A DNA stretch of 64,000 bases from CAVRXT01 sp049644285 (GTDB taxonomy: Bacteria > Acidobacteriota > Terriglobia > Acidiferrales > UBA7541): contig JBARRP010000344.1 in assembly GCA_049644285.1 (NCBI GenBank), positions 5,749-69,748 of the forward strand, in the 5' to 3' direction. Shown here piece after piece: positions 1-8,830 of this stretch (position 1 is its first letter; the number at the start of each line of letters is the position of its first letter). The notes below the pieces were generated by a model, which had not been told where the DNA came from, ran no database searches, and saw only the letters and a list, made by a program, of their open reading frames with translations. Position numbers and translations under genes: made by a program.

Positions 1-192
1 CCGGCCGTCTCGAATGTGCAGTACCGCTTGACTGAGGCCGACGGTGGAACGCTGATCCAGTTCCATCACACGGCGCTTGGATTGATTCAGGAGGATCACA
101 GAAAAGGAGTGTCGTCCGGCTGGAGCCGCATCCACGAGCGCGTCCGCAAGCAGGCGGAGGCCTTTCGGTCGCGGCAAGCGGCATCGCAGTGA
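1..192 (+). CDS. C-terminal part of an SRPBCC / AHSA1-like protein
   Basis: The frame is open from base 1 and ends at TGA 190-192, so only the last 63 residues are visible. The sequence runs through a beta strand (GGTLIQFHHTALG), a loop, the W-x-R-I-H-E-R-V motif and a closing basic helix. This is the usual end of Activator-of-Hsp90-ATPase-1-like (START/Bet v1 fold) proteins, small ligand-binding proteins that often sit with ArsR regulators. Family assignment rests on the pattern of this tail only. The start and any regulator lie outside the window. Confidence 0.55.
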   Translation, partial: PAVSNVQYRLTEADGGTLIQFHHTALGLIQEDHRKGVSSGWSRIHERVRKQAEAFRSRQAASQ

Positions 193-301
193 GAGGGAAG
201 ACATAGTCGCGGAGGACGCAGAGAAAGAAGCGGAAGAGCAACTCCAAGTTCACCGTAGTTGATTCAGAAAAACCAAAAAAAAGAAAAGGAGACAAAGAAC
301 C

Positions 302-769
302 ATGGAAACAAAACCCACGCACGAACAAGCGCAACTCCACCTGCAAGTCTATGATATGCGCCGCGAGGCCCGGCTGCGCCAGGCGCGCGATTGGTACTTC
401 AAGAACTACTTCGTGGAGAATCTCGAGGACAGCATGCGCATCGCGGCGCCCGGAACGGAAACAGGCGCGCTGGCGATGATGGTGCTCAGCTATTGGGAGC
501 AAGCCTGCGCATTACTCAACTACGGTCTGCTCCACGAAGGCCTCTTCTTTGAGACGAGTGGAGAGTTTTTCGGGGTCTGGGAGCTCGTCAAGCCCATTGT
601 GCCGCAGGCTCGGGAGCGGTTCGTGAATAAGCAGTTCCTCGCGCACCTGGAAAAAGCTGCGCAGCGCTACGAAGCCTGGATCGAAAGCCGCTCACCTGGT
701 CATATCGCTGGCATGCGCCAGTTTATGAAACAGATGCGCGCTCAGGGTGCAACAGCAGCTAAAGCCTGA
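302..769 (+). CDS. conserved hypothetical protein, helical (155 aa)
   Basis: ATG 302 has a good ribosome binding site (AAGGAG, 10 nt upstream). The protein is soluble and mostly helical, with no signal peptide. It starts with a charged region and has a central stretch rich in hydrophobic and aromatic residues (SYWEQACALLNYGLLHEG, about residues 64-81). This pattern resembles the DUF4760-type proteins of Acidobacteriota and Proteobacteria, whose function is unknown. It stands alone between the AHSA1-like gene and two decayed minus-strand genes. I do not assign a function. Confidence 0.75.
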   Translation: METKPTHEQAQLHLQVYDMRREARLRQARDWYFKNYFVENLEDSMRIAAPGTETGALAMMVLSYWEQACALLNYGLLHEGLFFETSGEFFGVWELVKPIVPQARERFVNKQFLAHLEKAAQRYEAWIESRSPGHIAGMRQFMKQMRAQGATAAKA

Positions 770-935
770 TCCGGACTCGAGAGTAAAGAGTGAGCGAGCC
801 TGCGACTCGCGGGCGCGCAAGCGTGCTTCCTGCGGCGCAGGCTCGTTTCGTTCATAGCCCTAAGAGTAAGTCTGATAGAAGTGACAGGTAGGCAGGCAAC
901 ACCGCTGGCAAACTAAAATTTGAATTTGCCGGTTG

Positions 936-1170
936 TCACGTTTTTCCCGGCACCTGATTTTTTTGCAAGTCTCCCGCCGGGCTGAGCCAAAGTTGCAGTT
1001 GCTCCTGGAGGACCTTGAAATCGACCGGCTTTGAAACGATGCTGTTGCAGCCGCGCTCAAGAAACGTGCGGTTGTTCGGTAACCATGGCTTGCGCCGTCA
1101 CTGCGATGATGGGGATCCTGCAAAGCACCGGCTGCTGACGCATCCACGACGCCAGCAACAGACCATCATC
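936..1170 (-). pseudogene. response-regulator receiver domain remnant, frameshifted
   Basis: On the minus strand one frame gives DGLLLASWMRQ followed by IPIIAVTAQAMVTE (about 1117-1075). A second frame gives FLERGCNSIVSKPVDFKVL (about 1061-1000), ending at TGA 938-936. Together they match beta4, alpha4, beta5 and alpha5 of a CheY-like receiver, including the conserved Thr of I-A-V-T-A and the Lys-Pro of S-K-P-V-D. The frame change lies between about 1075 and 1058, where the first frame also meets a stop. The phosphoacceptor half is not recognisable. It is either a decayed hybrid-kinase tail or a base error in the assembly. Confidence 0.6.
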
Positions 1171-1177
1171 AAGAGAA

Positions 1178-1587
1178 TCAGGGGCGCCGCGGGAAACACA
1201 AAAGCATCAGGAGAATTCCTGCAAGGTAGAATGGCGCAGACTGCTGGAAGGTGGCGCCTATAAACCGCAAAGCGAATCCCAGAAGTACGATGGACTCGAA
1301 CATTACGTAGCTGAAGATATTGCCCTTCCGCCACTGTATCAGAGCGGCGGCATCGTCCTGTCGCAAGGACAAGGTATCGGCGGATCATCCTGATTCGCAC
1401 AAAAAGACCAACCGCGACGAGCACCACAGCAAGGCCCATTCATCAAGGCGACGTTTGGCTGGGTTCTAGGAACATCGACCAACTGTTCTCCTGTTCCGAC
1501 ATAGAGCACCATGGCGAACAGGAGAGTTCCCCACACTATCTGTAGAAGACGCGTGGCTGCTTCAAGGGTCGCAATTGGTTGGGGCAT
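1178..1587 (-). pseudogene. small membrane protein gene broken by two frameshifts
   Basis: Three consecutive minus-strand frames each carry membrane segments that fit end to end. From 1587 comes TRLLQIVWGTLLFAMVLYVG. From about 1439 comes MGLAVVLVAVGLFVRI. From about 1375 comes SLRQDDAAALIQWRKG, followed by two more hydrophobic segments and the tail CFPRRP, stop at 1178. The reconstructed protein is about 135 residues with four transmembrane helices. Frame changes are near 1440 and 1380. No function is known. It could be intact in nature if single-base errors are present here. Confidence 0.55.
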
Positions 1588-1697
1588 GGCCGATTATTTC
1601 CTCTGACAGTTACGCGAATTCTGCCATGGGGCGCGTCAGCGGGCAATCAGGATGTGACACGGATTGCGGGATTTTCTAAGGCCTGATCGAGCGGAGG

Positions 1698-2102
1698 CTA
1701 GTAAGAACGGAGGTCGGCGAAGCAGGCTTGATTGCGCTGAAGGCGCTGGTCCAGGTCGACGGCCAGGTAGCGGGTGCAGGTGGCCATCTCGCGCTGCGAC
1801 CAAGCCCGGAAAGCCGGAGCGAGGGAATCAAGTTTTTCGAGCGCGCGGTAGTAAAGGCGAACGTGCCACAGTTCTTGGCTGCGCGTGGGCGCCAGATCGG
1901 GACAAAGCCCCTGTAGCGCGGCGAACGCTCGGAAATCCTTTGGATTCAGAGGATTGGCGAATGGCTCGGCGGCTGACTTCAGGGTTTCCGAAAGCGGCTC
2001 TGCGGAGAAAGTGAGCAGACCGGCGCGCCAACTAAAGACGGCGAACTGGATGACCGCCGCCACCGAGATCACGAAGATAAGCGCTGCCATCATGGTTCTC
2101 AC
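1698..2102 (-). CDS. hypothetical protein with N-terminal membrane anchor (134 aa)
   Basis: ATG at 2102. Residues 5-27 form one hydrophobic helix (MMAALIFVISVAAVIQFAVF), followed by a hydrophilic helical domain with three Cys and several Arg. The topology suggests a single-pass inner-membrane protein with a periplasmic or cytoplasmic tail. No family was recognised. The opposite strand also holds shorter open frames over the same bases, but this frame has the coherent anchor-plus-domain layout. Neighbours are unrelated. Confidence 0.55.
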   Translation of the reverse strand: MRTMMAALIFVISVAAVIQFAVFSWRAGLLTFSAEPLSETLKSAAEPFANPLNPKDFRAFAALQGLCPDLAPTRSQELWHVRLYYRALEKLDSLAPAFRAWSQREMATCTRYLAVDLDQRLQRNQACFADLRSY

Positions 2103-2395
2103 GCTCCACGGCTAGTTTGCAACTGTGCCCTGCAGCCCACAATGGAACTACAGTACTGTTTTTCGTAGAACAAGGCGATTCGGGCCTGCTCGCGCACGGG
2201 TGTAACGTCTTTGCCTTTGTACGGCCCGCGGCACAAAAATGCAGGTTCGTACTGATCGATTCATCAAAAGATGAATAATGGGGACTGGTAATCCTTCTCT
2301 CAAACGCTGTTTTCGTGGATAATCCGTTGCGGGTCGGCTGCAGTAGGAAGGATGAACCGGGAGATCATGCGGATGGAACTCGGGAGAGACAGACT

Positions 2396-3346
2396 TTGCG
2401 CGCGGTAATCACGGGCGGCTCCGGATTCCTGGGTTCCCATCTCTGTGACAAGCTCCTGGAGCACGGCTGGGAAGTTACCTGCCTGGATAGCCTTATCACC
2501 GGGGCCGAATCGAACGTTGCGCACCTTCTGAATCATCCGCGGTTCCGGCTGGTCCGCCAGGATGTTAGCCGCTACATCGATGTGCCCGAGCCGGTTGATG
2601 CCGTGCTTCACTTTGCCTCTCCCGCCAGCCCGGACGATTATTTGAAGCTTCCGATTCAGACGCTGAAAGTCGGCGCGCTCGGCACGCACAATTCACTGGG
2701 ATTGGCCCTGGCCAAGAAAGCGAAGTACCTGCTGGCCTCGACCTCGGAATGCTACGGCGACCCGGAGGTGAGCCCGCAACCGGAAACTTACTGGGGCCAT
2801 GTGAATCCGATCGGGCCACGGGGCGTTTACGACGAAGCGAAGCGTTTCGCAGAAGCGATGACGATGGCTTATCACCGCTATCACAGCGTGGACACACGGA
2901 TCGTTCGCATCTTCAATACGTATGGCCCGCGAATGCGCCTGAACGACGGGCGCGCCCTGCCGAACTTTCTCTATCAGGCGCTGACCGGCCAGGCTCTGAC
3001 GGTCTACGGCGAGGGAAAGCAGACCCGAAGTTTTTGCTACGTTTCCGACCTGATCGAAGGAATCTACCGGTTGCTCGAGTCGAAGGAGCACGAGCCGGTC
3101 AACATCGGCAATCCCCAAGAGATCACGATCCTGGAATTCGCCGAGCAGATTCGCGGGCTGACGAGCACTCGCGCGGCCATCGAGTTCCGTCCCCTGCCGC
3201 AAGACGATCCCAAACAGCGCTGTCCTGACATCAGCAAGGCTCGGCGAATTCTGAAATGGGAGCCCCGCGTCAACCTGGATGAAGGCCTCCGGCTGACCTT
3301 GGAATATTTTCAGAAGAAGGTCGCGGAGACAACCGGGAAGGCATAG
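2396..3346 (+). CDS. NAD-dependent sugar epimerase/dehydratase, UDP-glucuronate decarboxylase-like
   Basis: Extended SDR enzyme predicted to convert UDP-glucuronate to UDP-xylose (UXS type) for cell-surface glycan supply. The Rossmann motif TGGSGFLGSHL follows directly after the TTG at 2396, and GGGAGAG lies just upstream, so I prefer TTG over the in-frame ATG at 2315, which would add a non-homologous leader. Visible family motifs are HFASPASP, TSECYGDP (catalytic Ser/Glu region), the YDEAKR active-site Tyr/Lys, RIFNTYGPRM and RSFCYVSDL. About 316 residues, the usual length for the family. It is monocistronic here. Related dTDP-glucose dehydratases are the main alternative, but the S-x-C-Y-G-D-P and Y-D-E-A-K-R signatures favour UXS. 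Confidence 0.85.
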   Translation: MRAVITGGSGFLGSHLCDKLLEHGWEVTCLDSLITGAESNVAHLLNHPRFRLVRQDVSRYIDVPEPVDAVLHFASPASPDDYLKLPIQTLKVGALGTHNSLGLALAKKAKYLLASTSECYGDPEVSPQPETYWGHVNPIGPRGVYDEAKRFAEAMTMAYHRYHSVDTRIVRIFNTYGPRMRLNDGRALPNFLYQALTGQALTVYGEGKQTRSFCYVSDLIEGIYRLLESKEHEPVNIGNPQEITILEFAEQIRGLTSTRAAIEFRPLPQDDPKQRCPDISKARRILKWEPRVNLDEGLRLTLEYFQKKVAETTGKA

Positions 3347-3533
3347 TTGCCCGTGTGAGGTCTTCCACAAGAAATACGACACCCTGTCTGCGGTGTGATT
3401 CTCAGCATGACTTTTCCGACGCTTTTCCGTGGAAATACGGTAGAGGCAGGCAGCGTTTGGTAGTACAATCGCCGCGATTTTGTGGCACGATCGGCGGTGT
3501 TTCCGCCGGCTTTGATTCCGGAAGGCCGAGAGA

Positions 3534-4406
3534 GTGGACATTCTCTGGGTGGCGTTGGGAATCTGCGTTGTAGTCGTATTCGTCTTTTACGTTCTGGCCC
3601 AGCATTGGCAGCGTTTGCTCACCCGGCATGCCTGGACGGTCCGCGAGTTGACCGAACGGCTGGCAACTCTCGAAGAAATTGCCAACCCGGACCTTCTTCG
3701 AAAGATCGAGGAATCTGCTTCTCCACCGCTTGAGCAGCTTTATACCTTCCGCCTGTGTTTCAGCGACCGCTTCTGGAACGAGACGCTCGGCGCGACGCCG
3801 GAAGAGCTGGCGTTCGTGCGGAGTCAGGGGAATTTGTTAGCGTCGGTGAAAATCGAGCGATGGAGAAGCCACAGCGTGGTGACGATCGCCGAAATTCTCC
3901 CGCAGAGCAAGTCTGCAAGCTGGCAGACGCGCTCGATCGAGATCTTTCCCGGGTCTATGCCGGGCGAGGCCCGTTTCTTCACGGTTTGGGAGCTTCCGTT
4001 CGGCGAGGCGGATGGCGGCTGCGTTCCAGCGAAATCTCGTTCCCTTGAGCTGCGCCTGTACGACGGCTCACTGACGCTTTGTTCGTGCCACAATCGGCTG
4101 CCGGCAGGCGAGGCGAAGGCGGATTCGAGGGCCGAAGACGAAAAACTGCTGACCATCGTTCCGTTGGATGAAGCTCGGCTTGCGCGGTACCGCACGCACG
4201 ACGAAGCCACGGAGGCCGATGGGTTCGAAGCTATTCCTGACCCCGCCGACCTGACGCGTCGCGAGGATTCTTGCGTTTCGATTTACGGGCATCAGGACGA
4301 GCGCCTGGGTCTGGACTGGCACCTCTGCCTTCGAAAACTCGTTCGAAGAGAAGCGGGACAGCGAGTGGAAATTCTGGAGTCCGGCGAAATCAGGAAAGTC
4401 AGCTAA
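3534..4406 (+). CDS. hypothetical membrane-anchored protein (290 aa)
   Basis: GTG start at 3534. Residues 3-22 form a single transmembrane helix, followed by a short coiled-coil-like segment (ELTERLATLEEIANPDLL) and a beta-rich soluble domain with seven Cys, not in an obvious metal-binding spacing. No family was recognised. It lies convergent to the flavoprotein gene at 4446-5666. The single N-terminal anchor and long domain suggest an envelope-facing or membrane-tethered cytoplasmic role, which is inference only. Confidence 0.6.
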   Translation: MDILWVALGICVVVVFVFYVLAQHWQRLLTRHAWTVRELTERLATLEEIANPDLLRKIEESASPPLEQLYTFRLCFSDRFWNETLGATPEELAFVRSQGNLLASVKIERWRSHSVVTIAEILPQSKSASWQTRSIEIFPGSMPGEARFFTVWELPFGEADGGCVPAKSRSLELRLYDGSLTLCSCHNRLPAGEAKADSRAEDEKLLTIVPLDEARLARYRTHDEATEADGFEAIPDPADLTRREDSCVSIYGHQDERLGLDWHLCLRKLVRREAGQRVEILESGEIRKVS

Positions 4407-4445
4407 GGACTTCAGCTTGCAGCACGGCTGTGGATTCGGCTGCGC

Positions 4446-5666
4446 TCACCGCAAGAAGCCGTGCCCTGACGGAGAGATGCGACTGCTGGTGAGAAGGCCG
4501 CGCAGCCCCATCAAGAGAAGGCGTGGCTGGCTCAAGCAGATGTGCCAGAGGACCTTGAGCGCGTCATCTCGGGAATATTCTCCCAGGGACCTTCGCGCGG
4601 GGGCATTCAGCAGGTCCACCAACCGGCTGTAATCGGCTTGTTGAAAATGATGGAGGGACCTGCGAAGGAGAAGGTGCAAGTCGAGCTCCTTTCGCAAGGA
4701 GCGCAGTTCCGCGCTGGTCCCGCCATTGAGGATGGCTTCGGCAACGCCAAGGGCGCCGCGAAATCCCGTTACGATTCCCCCGATGGTGGTCACTTTCACT
4801 TGTGCCGCCGCGTCGCCGACCAGATACACGCTTCCGGAGCCAACACGCCGCTTCACCGGAACCCAACGCCGGTACACCGGGATTCGCGCGCCTTGAAAGG
4901 CGAGCGGCTCGAGCTTGCGCTTTTCCAGGAAGCGTTCCAGATAGGTCCGCGTTTCCTGTCCCGCTGTGCCGATCAGTCCGAGGGCTCCCCGCTTCGGAGA
5001 TTCGGGAATCAACCAGTAAAAATAGGGCGTGTCCTGCGGAACGAACCAGACTCGAACCGTGTCCGGTGACATGTCACCTGGCAACGGCACGATGGCCTGA
5101 ACAAGAGGAACGGTTTTCTGCCGCGGCCAGCCGGCGGAGCGCGCCACGCGGCTGATGGCGCCGTCACCGCCGATGACTGTGTTTGCGGGCAAGTCTTCGC
5201 GTTGACCGTCTGCAACGCGGAGCAATTCGAGATTTAACGCGTCTCCGTTCGGGCGCAATCCCTGGAATTGCCGGCCGAAATTCAACTCCGCGCCCGCGGC
5301 TTGCGCCATTTCCGCCAAGCAGCGGATGAGAGCGGAACGCTCAATCACTAGATCCGGGTGATTGAGCGAGATGGTGGCAGCGCGGCCGTCAGTGAACAAT
5401 TCGAAGCGGCGAATCTCGCTGACGACGCTGCCTTCCGCCGCGGGTCCCAGAAGATCGCGCATCCGGCGAGTGACGATCAGCGTTCGAGCCGCGGGCGCAA
5501 GATGCTCCGCTCGCTCGATCACACGCACCGGCGCGCCTTCCCGAGCCAGCAAATACGCAGTGTAGAGTCCTGCGGCCGAGCCGCCCACTACCGTTACGGG
5601 ATGATTCCGAATCCGACTGCCGGGGATGAAGCGGCTACGAGTTCGCCGTGACAACGAGTTCACCAT
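4446..5666 (-). CDS. geranylgeranyl reductase family FAD-dependent oxidoreductase
   Basis: Flavoprotein of the geranylgeranyl/digeranylgeranyl reductase family, which saturates isoprenoid chains or hydroxylates related substrates. The FAD-binding dinucleotide fold is at residues 23-60 (VTVVGGSAAGLYTAYLLARE). The second FAD motif VYLVGDAAAQV is near residue 285, followed by the typical TTIGGIVTGFRGA. The length of about 406 fits the family. The first 20 residues are Arg-rich and may not be translated, since the ribosome binding site before 5666 is weak. No quinone or lipid genes adjoin, so the substrate cannot be inferred. Confidence 0.8.
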   Translation of the reverse strand: MVNSLSRRTRSRFIPGSRIRNHPVTVVGGSAAGLYTAYLLAREGAPVRVIERAEHLAPAARTLIVTRRMRDLLGPAAEGSVVSEIRRFELFTDGRAATISLNHPDLVIERSALIRCLAEMAQAAGAELNFGRQFQGLRPNGDALNLELLRVADGQREDLPANTVIGGDGAISRVARSAGWPRQKTVPLVQAIVPLPGDMSPDTVRVWFVPQDTPYFYWLIPESPKRGALGLIGTAGQETRTYLERFLEKRKLEPLAFQGARIPVYRRWVPVKRRVGSGSVYLVGDAAAQVKVTTIGGIVTGFRGALGVAEAILNGGTSAELRSLRKELDLHLLLRRSLHHFQQADYSRLVDLLNAPARRSLGEYSRDDALKVLWHICLSQPRLLLMGLRGLLTSSRISPSGHGFLR

Positions 5667-6047
5667 CTGCTGCTCTTGGCTTCTTCACTTTTGCAAACTT
5701 GCCGGAAACAGGGGTGTAAAAGGCTACCGGCATGGTTCCGCGCGCGCTCCGCGTCCTTACCCATTCGAGAAAAAAGCGCGTGGCCTGCCAATCCGCCGGT
5801 GGGGCCAACCCGGTGCGGCAGTATAACGTACCCGCGCGATTCCGCCAAAGCATTCGCCCCCGCGGGCGGGTAGTTACTTTCCAGCACGATCAGTATTTCT
5901 ACCGGCTTCACACGTGATTGCAACTAGCATGAAATGCTAACCGCGGAGTTATCAAAACGAAATGCGCGCCCGCGCTGCGCTTGTTTGGGTCAAGGGGAGA
6001 CGGTACACTCGGTTGCACCAGCCAATTCGTTCGTTTTGGGAGGGTCG
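5667..6047. other. intergenic region without a supported gene
   Basis: The region separates the minus-strand flavoprotein gene from the plus-strand PA2779-like gene. Short open frames exist on both strands, but none has a ribosome binding site together with a plausible protein. Promoters for both flanking genes are expected here. I did not identify convincing boxes. Confidence 0.5.
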
Positions 6048-6455
6048 ATGAAGCTCAAATTCAGACGAATGCTGGACTTTGCTTTGATATTGCTTTTCAG
6101 CGCCGTCCTGGCTTATCCGCAGGACGTTTTCGCCCAAAACCATGTGGTTTCGTCGGCGGATTTGCAGAAGGATCTGGCAGCGGCTTCCACAGCTCGTGAG
6201 AATAATCTGGCCCGGGTGGACAAGTTCTTTTCGTCGGAGCAAGCGCAACAGGCTCTGAAAACAGCCCACGTCGATGTCCAGGAAGTAAAGAACGCCGTAA
6301 GGCTGCTGAACGATGAAGATCTGGCGCGTTTGACCGCCCGCACCGACAAGGCGCAGAAGGATTTCGCCGCCGGCAATCTGTCCGACCGGGACCTGATCAT
6401 TATTATTCTGCTGGTGGTGGCGCTCGTGCTGATCATTGTCGCCGTTCGATCATGA
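6048..6455 (+). CDS. PA2779-like membrane protein
   Basis: ATG 6048 is preceded by GGGAGG at the right distance, so I prefer it to an upstream in-frame ATG at 5934. The 135-residue protein has an N-terminal signal or anchor segment (about 8-27, ending before QDVFAQN), a helical domain, the motif NLARVDKFFSS near residue 51, and a very hydrophobic C-terminal helix preceded by LSDRDLIIIILLVV. This is the layout of the PA2779 family, which is encoded beside a PA2778-type cysteine peptidase in Pseudomonas. The same neighbour follows here with a 4-bp overlap. The role of the family is not established. Confidence 0.75.
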   Translation: MKLKFRRMLDFALILLFSAVLAYPQDVFAQNHVVSSADLQKDLAAASTARENNLARVDKFFSSEQAQQALKTAHVDVQEVKNAVRLLNDEDLARLTARTDKAQKDFAAGNLSDRDLIIIILLVVALVLIIVAVRS

Positions 6456-7009
6456 AACTTCGCGTCATCATTGCGTGTCTCGTAATCTCCGCGGCGTGCG
6501 TTGGCTTGGCGCTTGCCGCGGAGACAGCGGGAATCTGGATTGACGTTCCCTTCGTCACGCAATCGAAGGACGGGTGTGGGTCTGCCGTCATCTCGATGGT
6601 CCTGCAATACTGGGCGAAGAAGACGGGACAACCATCTTTGACGGTCGCTGACCCGGAAAGGATTCAGGCCGCGCTGTTCGTTCCCGCGGAAAAAGGCATT
6701 CCGGCCAGCGCGATGCAGAAATATTTTCAAGATTCCGGGTATCGCACATTCGCGTTTCATGGAGAATGGGAGGACTTGAGGCATCATCTCTCCGCGGGGC
6801 GTCCCTTGATCGTCAGCCTGAAGGTCATTGGATCGCACGGGCCACTTCATTATGTTCTTGTCGTGGGGATCGACTGGGATCGAGATTATGTCTTCCTGAA
6901 TGACCCGGCACAGCAGAAAATGCTCCGCGTTTCGCGAGAGGGCTTCGAGTCCCAGTGGAACGCCGCCGGCAATTGGACCCTCCTGGCACTTCCATGGCCA
7001 GGCGACTGA
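6452..7009 (+). CDS. C39-like cysteine peptidase (PA2778-type)
   Basis: Secreted papain-fold peptidase. A signal peptide covers residues 1-23. The catalytic Cys is in DGCGSA (C42), the catalytic His in PLHYVLVVG (H133), and the third polar residue probably in FLNDP (about 150). The domain occupies the whole mature protein of about 160 residues. PA2778 homologues carry a TPR tail; here the TPRs are in the next gene. The start codon overlaps the PA2779-like stop by 4 bp and the stop overlaps the next gene by 16 bp, so the three genes are translationally coupled. The substrate is unknown. Confidence 0.8.
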   Translation: MKLRVIIACLVISAACVGLALAAETAGIWIDVPFVTQSKDGCGSAVISMVLQYWAKKTGQPSLTVADPERIQAALFVPAEKGIPASAMQKYFQDSGYRTFAFHGEWEDLRHHLSAGRPLIVSLKVIGSHGPLHYVLVVGIDWDRDYVFLNDPAQQKMLRVSREGFESQWNAAGNWTLLALPWPGD

Positions 7010-8688
7010 TTTTCCTTCTTTTCTTTCTGCCCCTGCCGCCTCCCGCTTTTCCGCAAGACGTTTCCAACACAGCAGAGAAAATCTCAGCGGTAAAAAAAAT
7101 ATACGACGAAGGGCGGTGGGAAGACGTGGTCCGGGCGGTTCCGGAATCACCGGATCAACCGGCGGACCTCGAGCTGTATCGTGGGCTCGCGCTGGCACAG
7201 TTGCAGCGATGGCCGGAGGCTCAGAAAGCGTTGGAGGCAAGTCTTCGACGGAATCCGCGCGACAAGAGATTCCTCGTCGAGCTCGCGGGAATTGCCTACC
7301 GGCAAAAGCAATTTTCTGCGGCCAAAACGGACCTGGGACATGCCCTGAAACTCGCGTCCGGCGACGATTACGCGAACAATTTTCTCGCCTCGATCTATTT
7401 TCTCGAGGGCAACCTGGAGGGGGCGCTGAAGTATTGGAACCGGATGGGCAAACCGCAGCTCTCCGATCTTTCGTTCGATCCGCAGCCTCACGTCCATTCT
7501 CTTCTTCTTGATCGTGCGTTTGCGTTTTCACCCCGGACCGAATGGCGGCGCGACTCGTATCTCACAACTGAAGCGCGACTGGACGCGCTCCAGATTTTCA
7601 TGCGAACGCGCTTCGACCTCAGCGCTCAATCGGACGGCTCTTTCGATCTGACGTTTGGTTCCGTCGAAAGAAACGGCTGGGGGATCGGCAAGTGGGAAAG
7701 TCTTCTTTCACTTTTGCGCGGATTGCCGTATCTGACTGTTTTCCCGGAATTTTACAACCTGGATCATTCGGGATTGAATTGGCTTTCCCTCGTTCGCTGG
7801 GACGATGAAAGACGCCGCGTCTTCAGCGAAATTTCCGCGCCGATCAGAGAAGATCCAAAGTGGCGCTACCGAATCTACGTCGACGGCAGAAATGAAAATT
7901 GGAATATCACGAACACGTTTCGTCCGGCGGGGGCTTCAGCAGCAAGCCTGAACCTGGAAAAGGCAGAAGTCGGCGCGGAGATTCAGTCCATCGTAAGTGG
8001 ACGATGGAACTGGACGAACGGAGTTGAATATTCGTATCGACGCTTTCGCAACCTGCAAGGGATCGCCGCCGCGGCAGTCCCTTTTTTCACGGACGGGTCG
8101 TCATTGTCGTATCGCGGCCGAGTGGAGCGTTCCCTGGTGCGCTTTCCGGAGCGGCGCTTCACTCTGGATTCCAGCGCTTCCGGTGAATTCGGAACAATCT
8201 TCGCGAAGCCACTCGGCAACTTTGGGCGTGTCCAGGGCTCGTTGTCCTCTGATTGGCTGCCCCAGGCGCGCGGCGAGGATTACAAGATGCAAACCCAGCT
8301 TCGCGGCGGCCGCACCGTTGGCAAGGTTCCCTTCGATGAAATGTTCATGCTCGGCTTCGAGCGCGATAACGATCTCTGGCTGCGGGGGCACAACGGCCTG
8401 CGTGATGGCAAGAAGGGGAATGCGCCCCTGGGCCGAAACTACGTCCTGGCAAATTGGGAGACGAACAAGATCGCCTACGACGGAGCTTTCTTCAAAGTGA
8501 GAGTTGGGCCATTTCTCGACAGCGGAAAAATCTACGACCCTTCCGGATTTTTCGGTTCGCGGAAATGGTTGTGGGACACGGGCGTTCAGGCCAAGGTACG
8601 CGTTCTCGGCAGCTTTGAGTTCGTTCTGGGATACGGGAAGGATCTCCGCGCGGGCACCAACTCCTTTTTTACGACTGTATCGCGCTGA
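6994..8688 (+). CDS. TPR protein with C-terminal outer-membrane beta-barrel
   Basis: I place the start at ATG 6994 because it begins a clean signal peptide (MARRLIFLLFFLPLPPPAFP). An upstream in-frame ATG at 6955 would prepend charged residues. Mature residues 25-150 contain about three TPR units (for example LELYRGLALAQLQRWPEAQK). From about residue 180 to the end, alternating strands (RYRIYVDGRNENWNITN, WRWDTG-like repeats, FEFVLGYGKDL) indicate a surface-antigen/BamA-like barrel, although the last residues do not end in a canonical aromatic. It probably forms the outer-membrane part of the preceding peptidase cassette. That partnership is inference from overlap. Confidence 0.65.
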   Translation: MARRLIFLLFFLPLPPPAFPQDVSNTAEKISAVKKIYDEGRWEDVVRAVPESPDQPADLELYRGLALAQLQRWPEAQKALEASLRRNPRDKRFLVELAGIAYRQKQFSAAKTDLGHALKLASGDDYANNFLASIYFLEGNLEGALKYWNRMGKPQLSDLSFDPQPHVHSLLLDRAFAFSPRTEWRRDSYLTTEARLDALQIFMRTRFDLSAQSDGSFDLTFGSVERNGWGIGKWESLLSLLRGLPYLTVFPEFYNLDHSGLNWLSLVRWDDERRRVFSEISAPIREDPKWRYRIYVDGRNENWNITNTFRPAGASAASLNLEKAEVGAEIQSIVSGRWNWTNGVEYSYRRFRNLQGIAAAAVPFFTDGSSLSYRGRVERSLVRFPERRFTLDSSASGEFGTIFAKPLGNFGRVQGSLSSDWLPQARGEDYKMQTQLRGGRTVGKVPFDEMFMLGFERDNDLWLRGHNGLRDGKKGNAPLGRNYVLANWETNKIAYDGAFFKVRVGPFLDSGKIYDPSGFFGSRKWLWDTGVQAKVRVLGSFEFVLGYGKDLRAGTNSFFTTVSR

Positions 8689-8740
8689 CCCGGATTTCTC
8701 ACGCGGGAAAATCATGAAAGCTGTTGCCTAGATCGGAAGC

Positions 8741-8760
8741 GGGCACGGCATGCCGTGCCC
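8741..8760. repeat. perfect 20-bp palindrome
   Basis: GGGCACGGCATGCCGTGCCC reads identically on both strands. It lies 53 bp after the barrel gene and 70 bp before the hydrolase start. It could fold as a transcript hairpin, but there is no U tract. Palindromes of this composition are scattered in acidobacterial genomes, which fits a dispersed repeat better than a terminator. Confidence 0.7.
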
Positions 8761-8830
8761 CTACGGGTTACGTGGATTGCTTCCGTCGCTGAGCAGCGTC
8801 AATTGTGATAGCCTGCGCACTCGAAAATCC

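Noticed and set aside
5635..5853. Minus-strand frame of 72 residues upstream of the geranylgeranyl reductase-type gene
   Set aside because: It overlaps the start of that gene, has no ribosome binding site and gives no recognisable protein.
6113..7531. 472-residue minus-strand frame across the PA2779/C39/TPR genes
   Set aside because: The product is Arg/Ser/Pro-rich with no domains, and the plus strand carries three coupled, recognisable genes.
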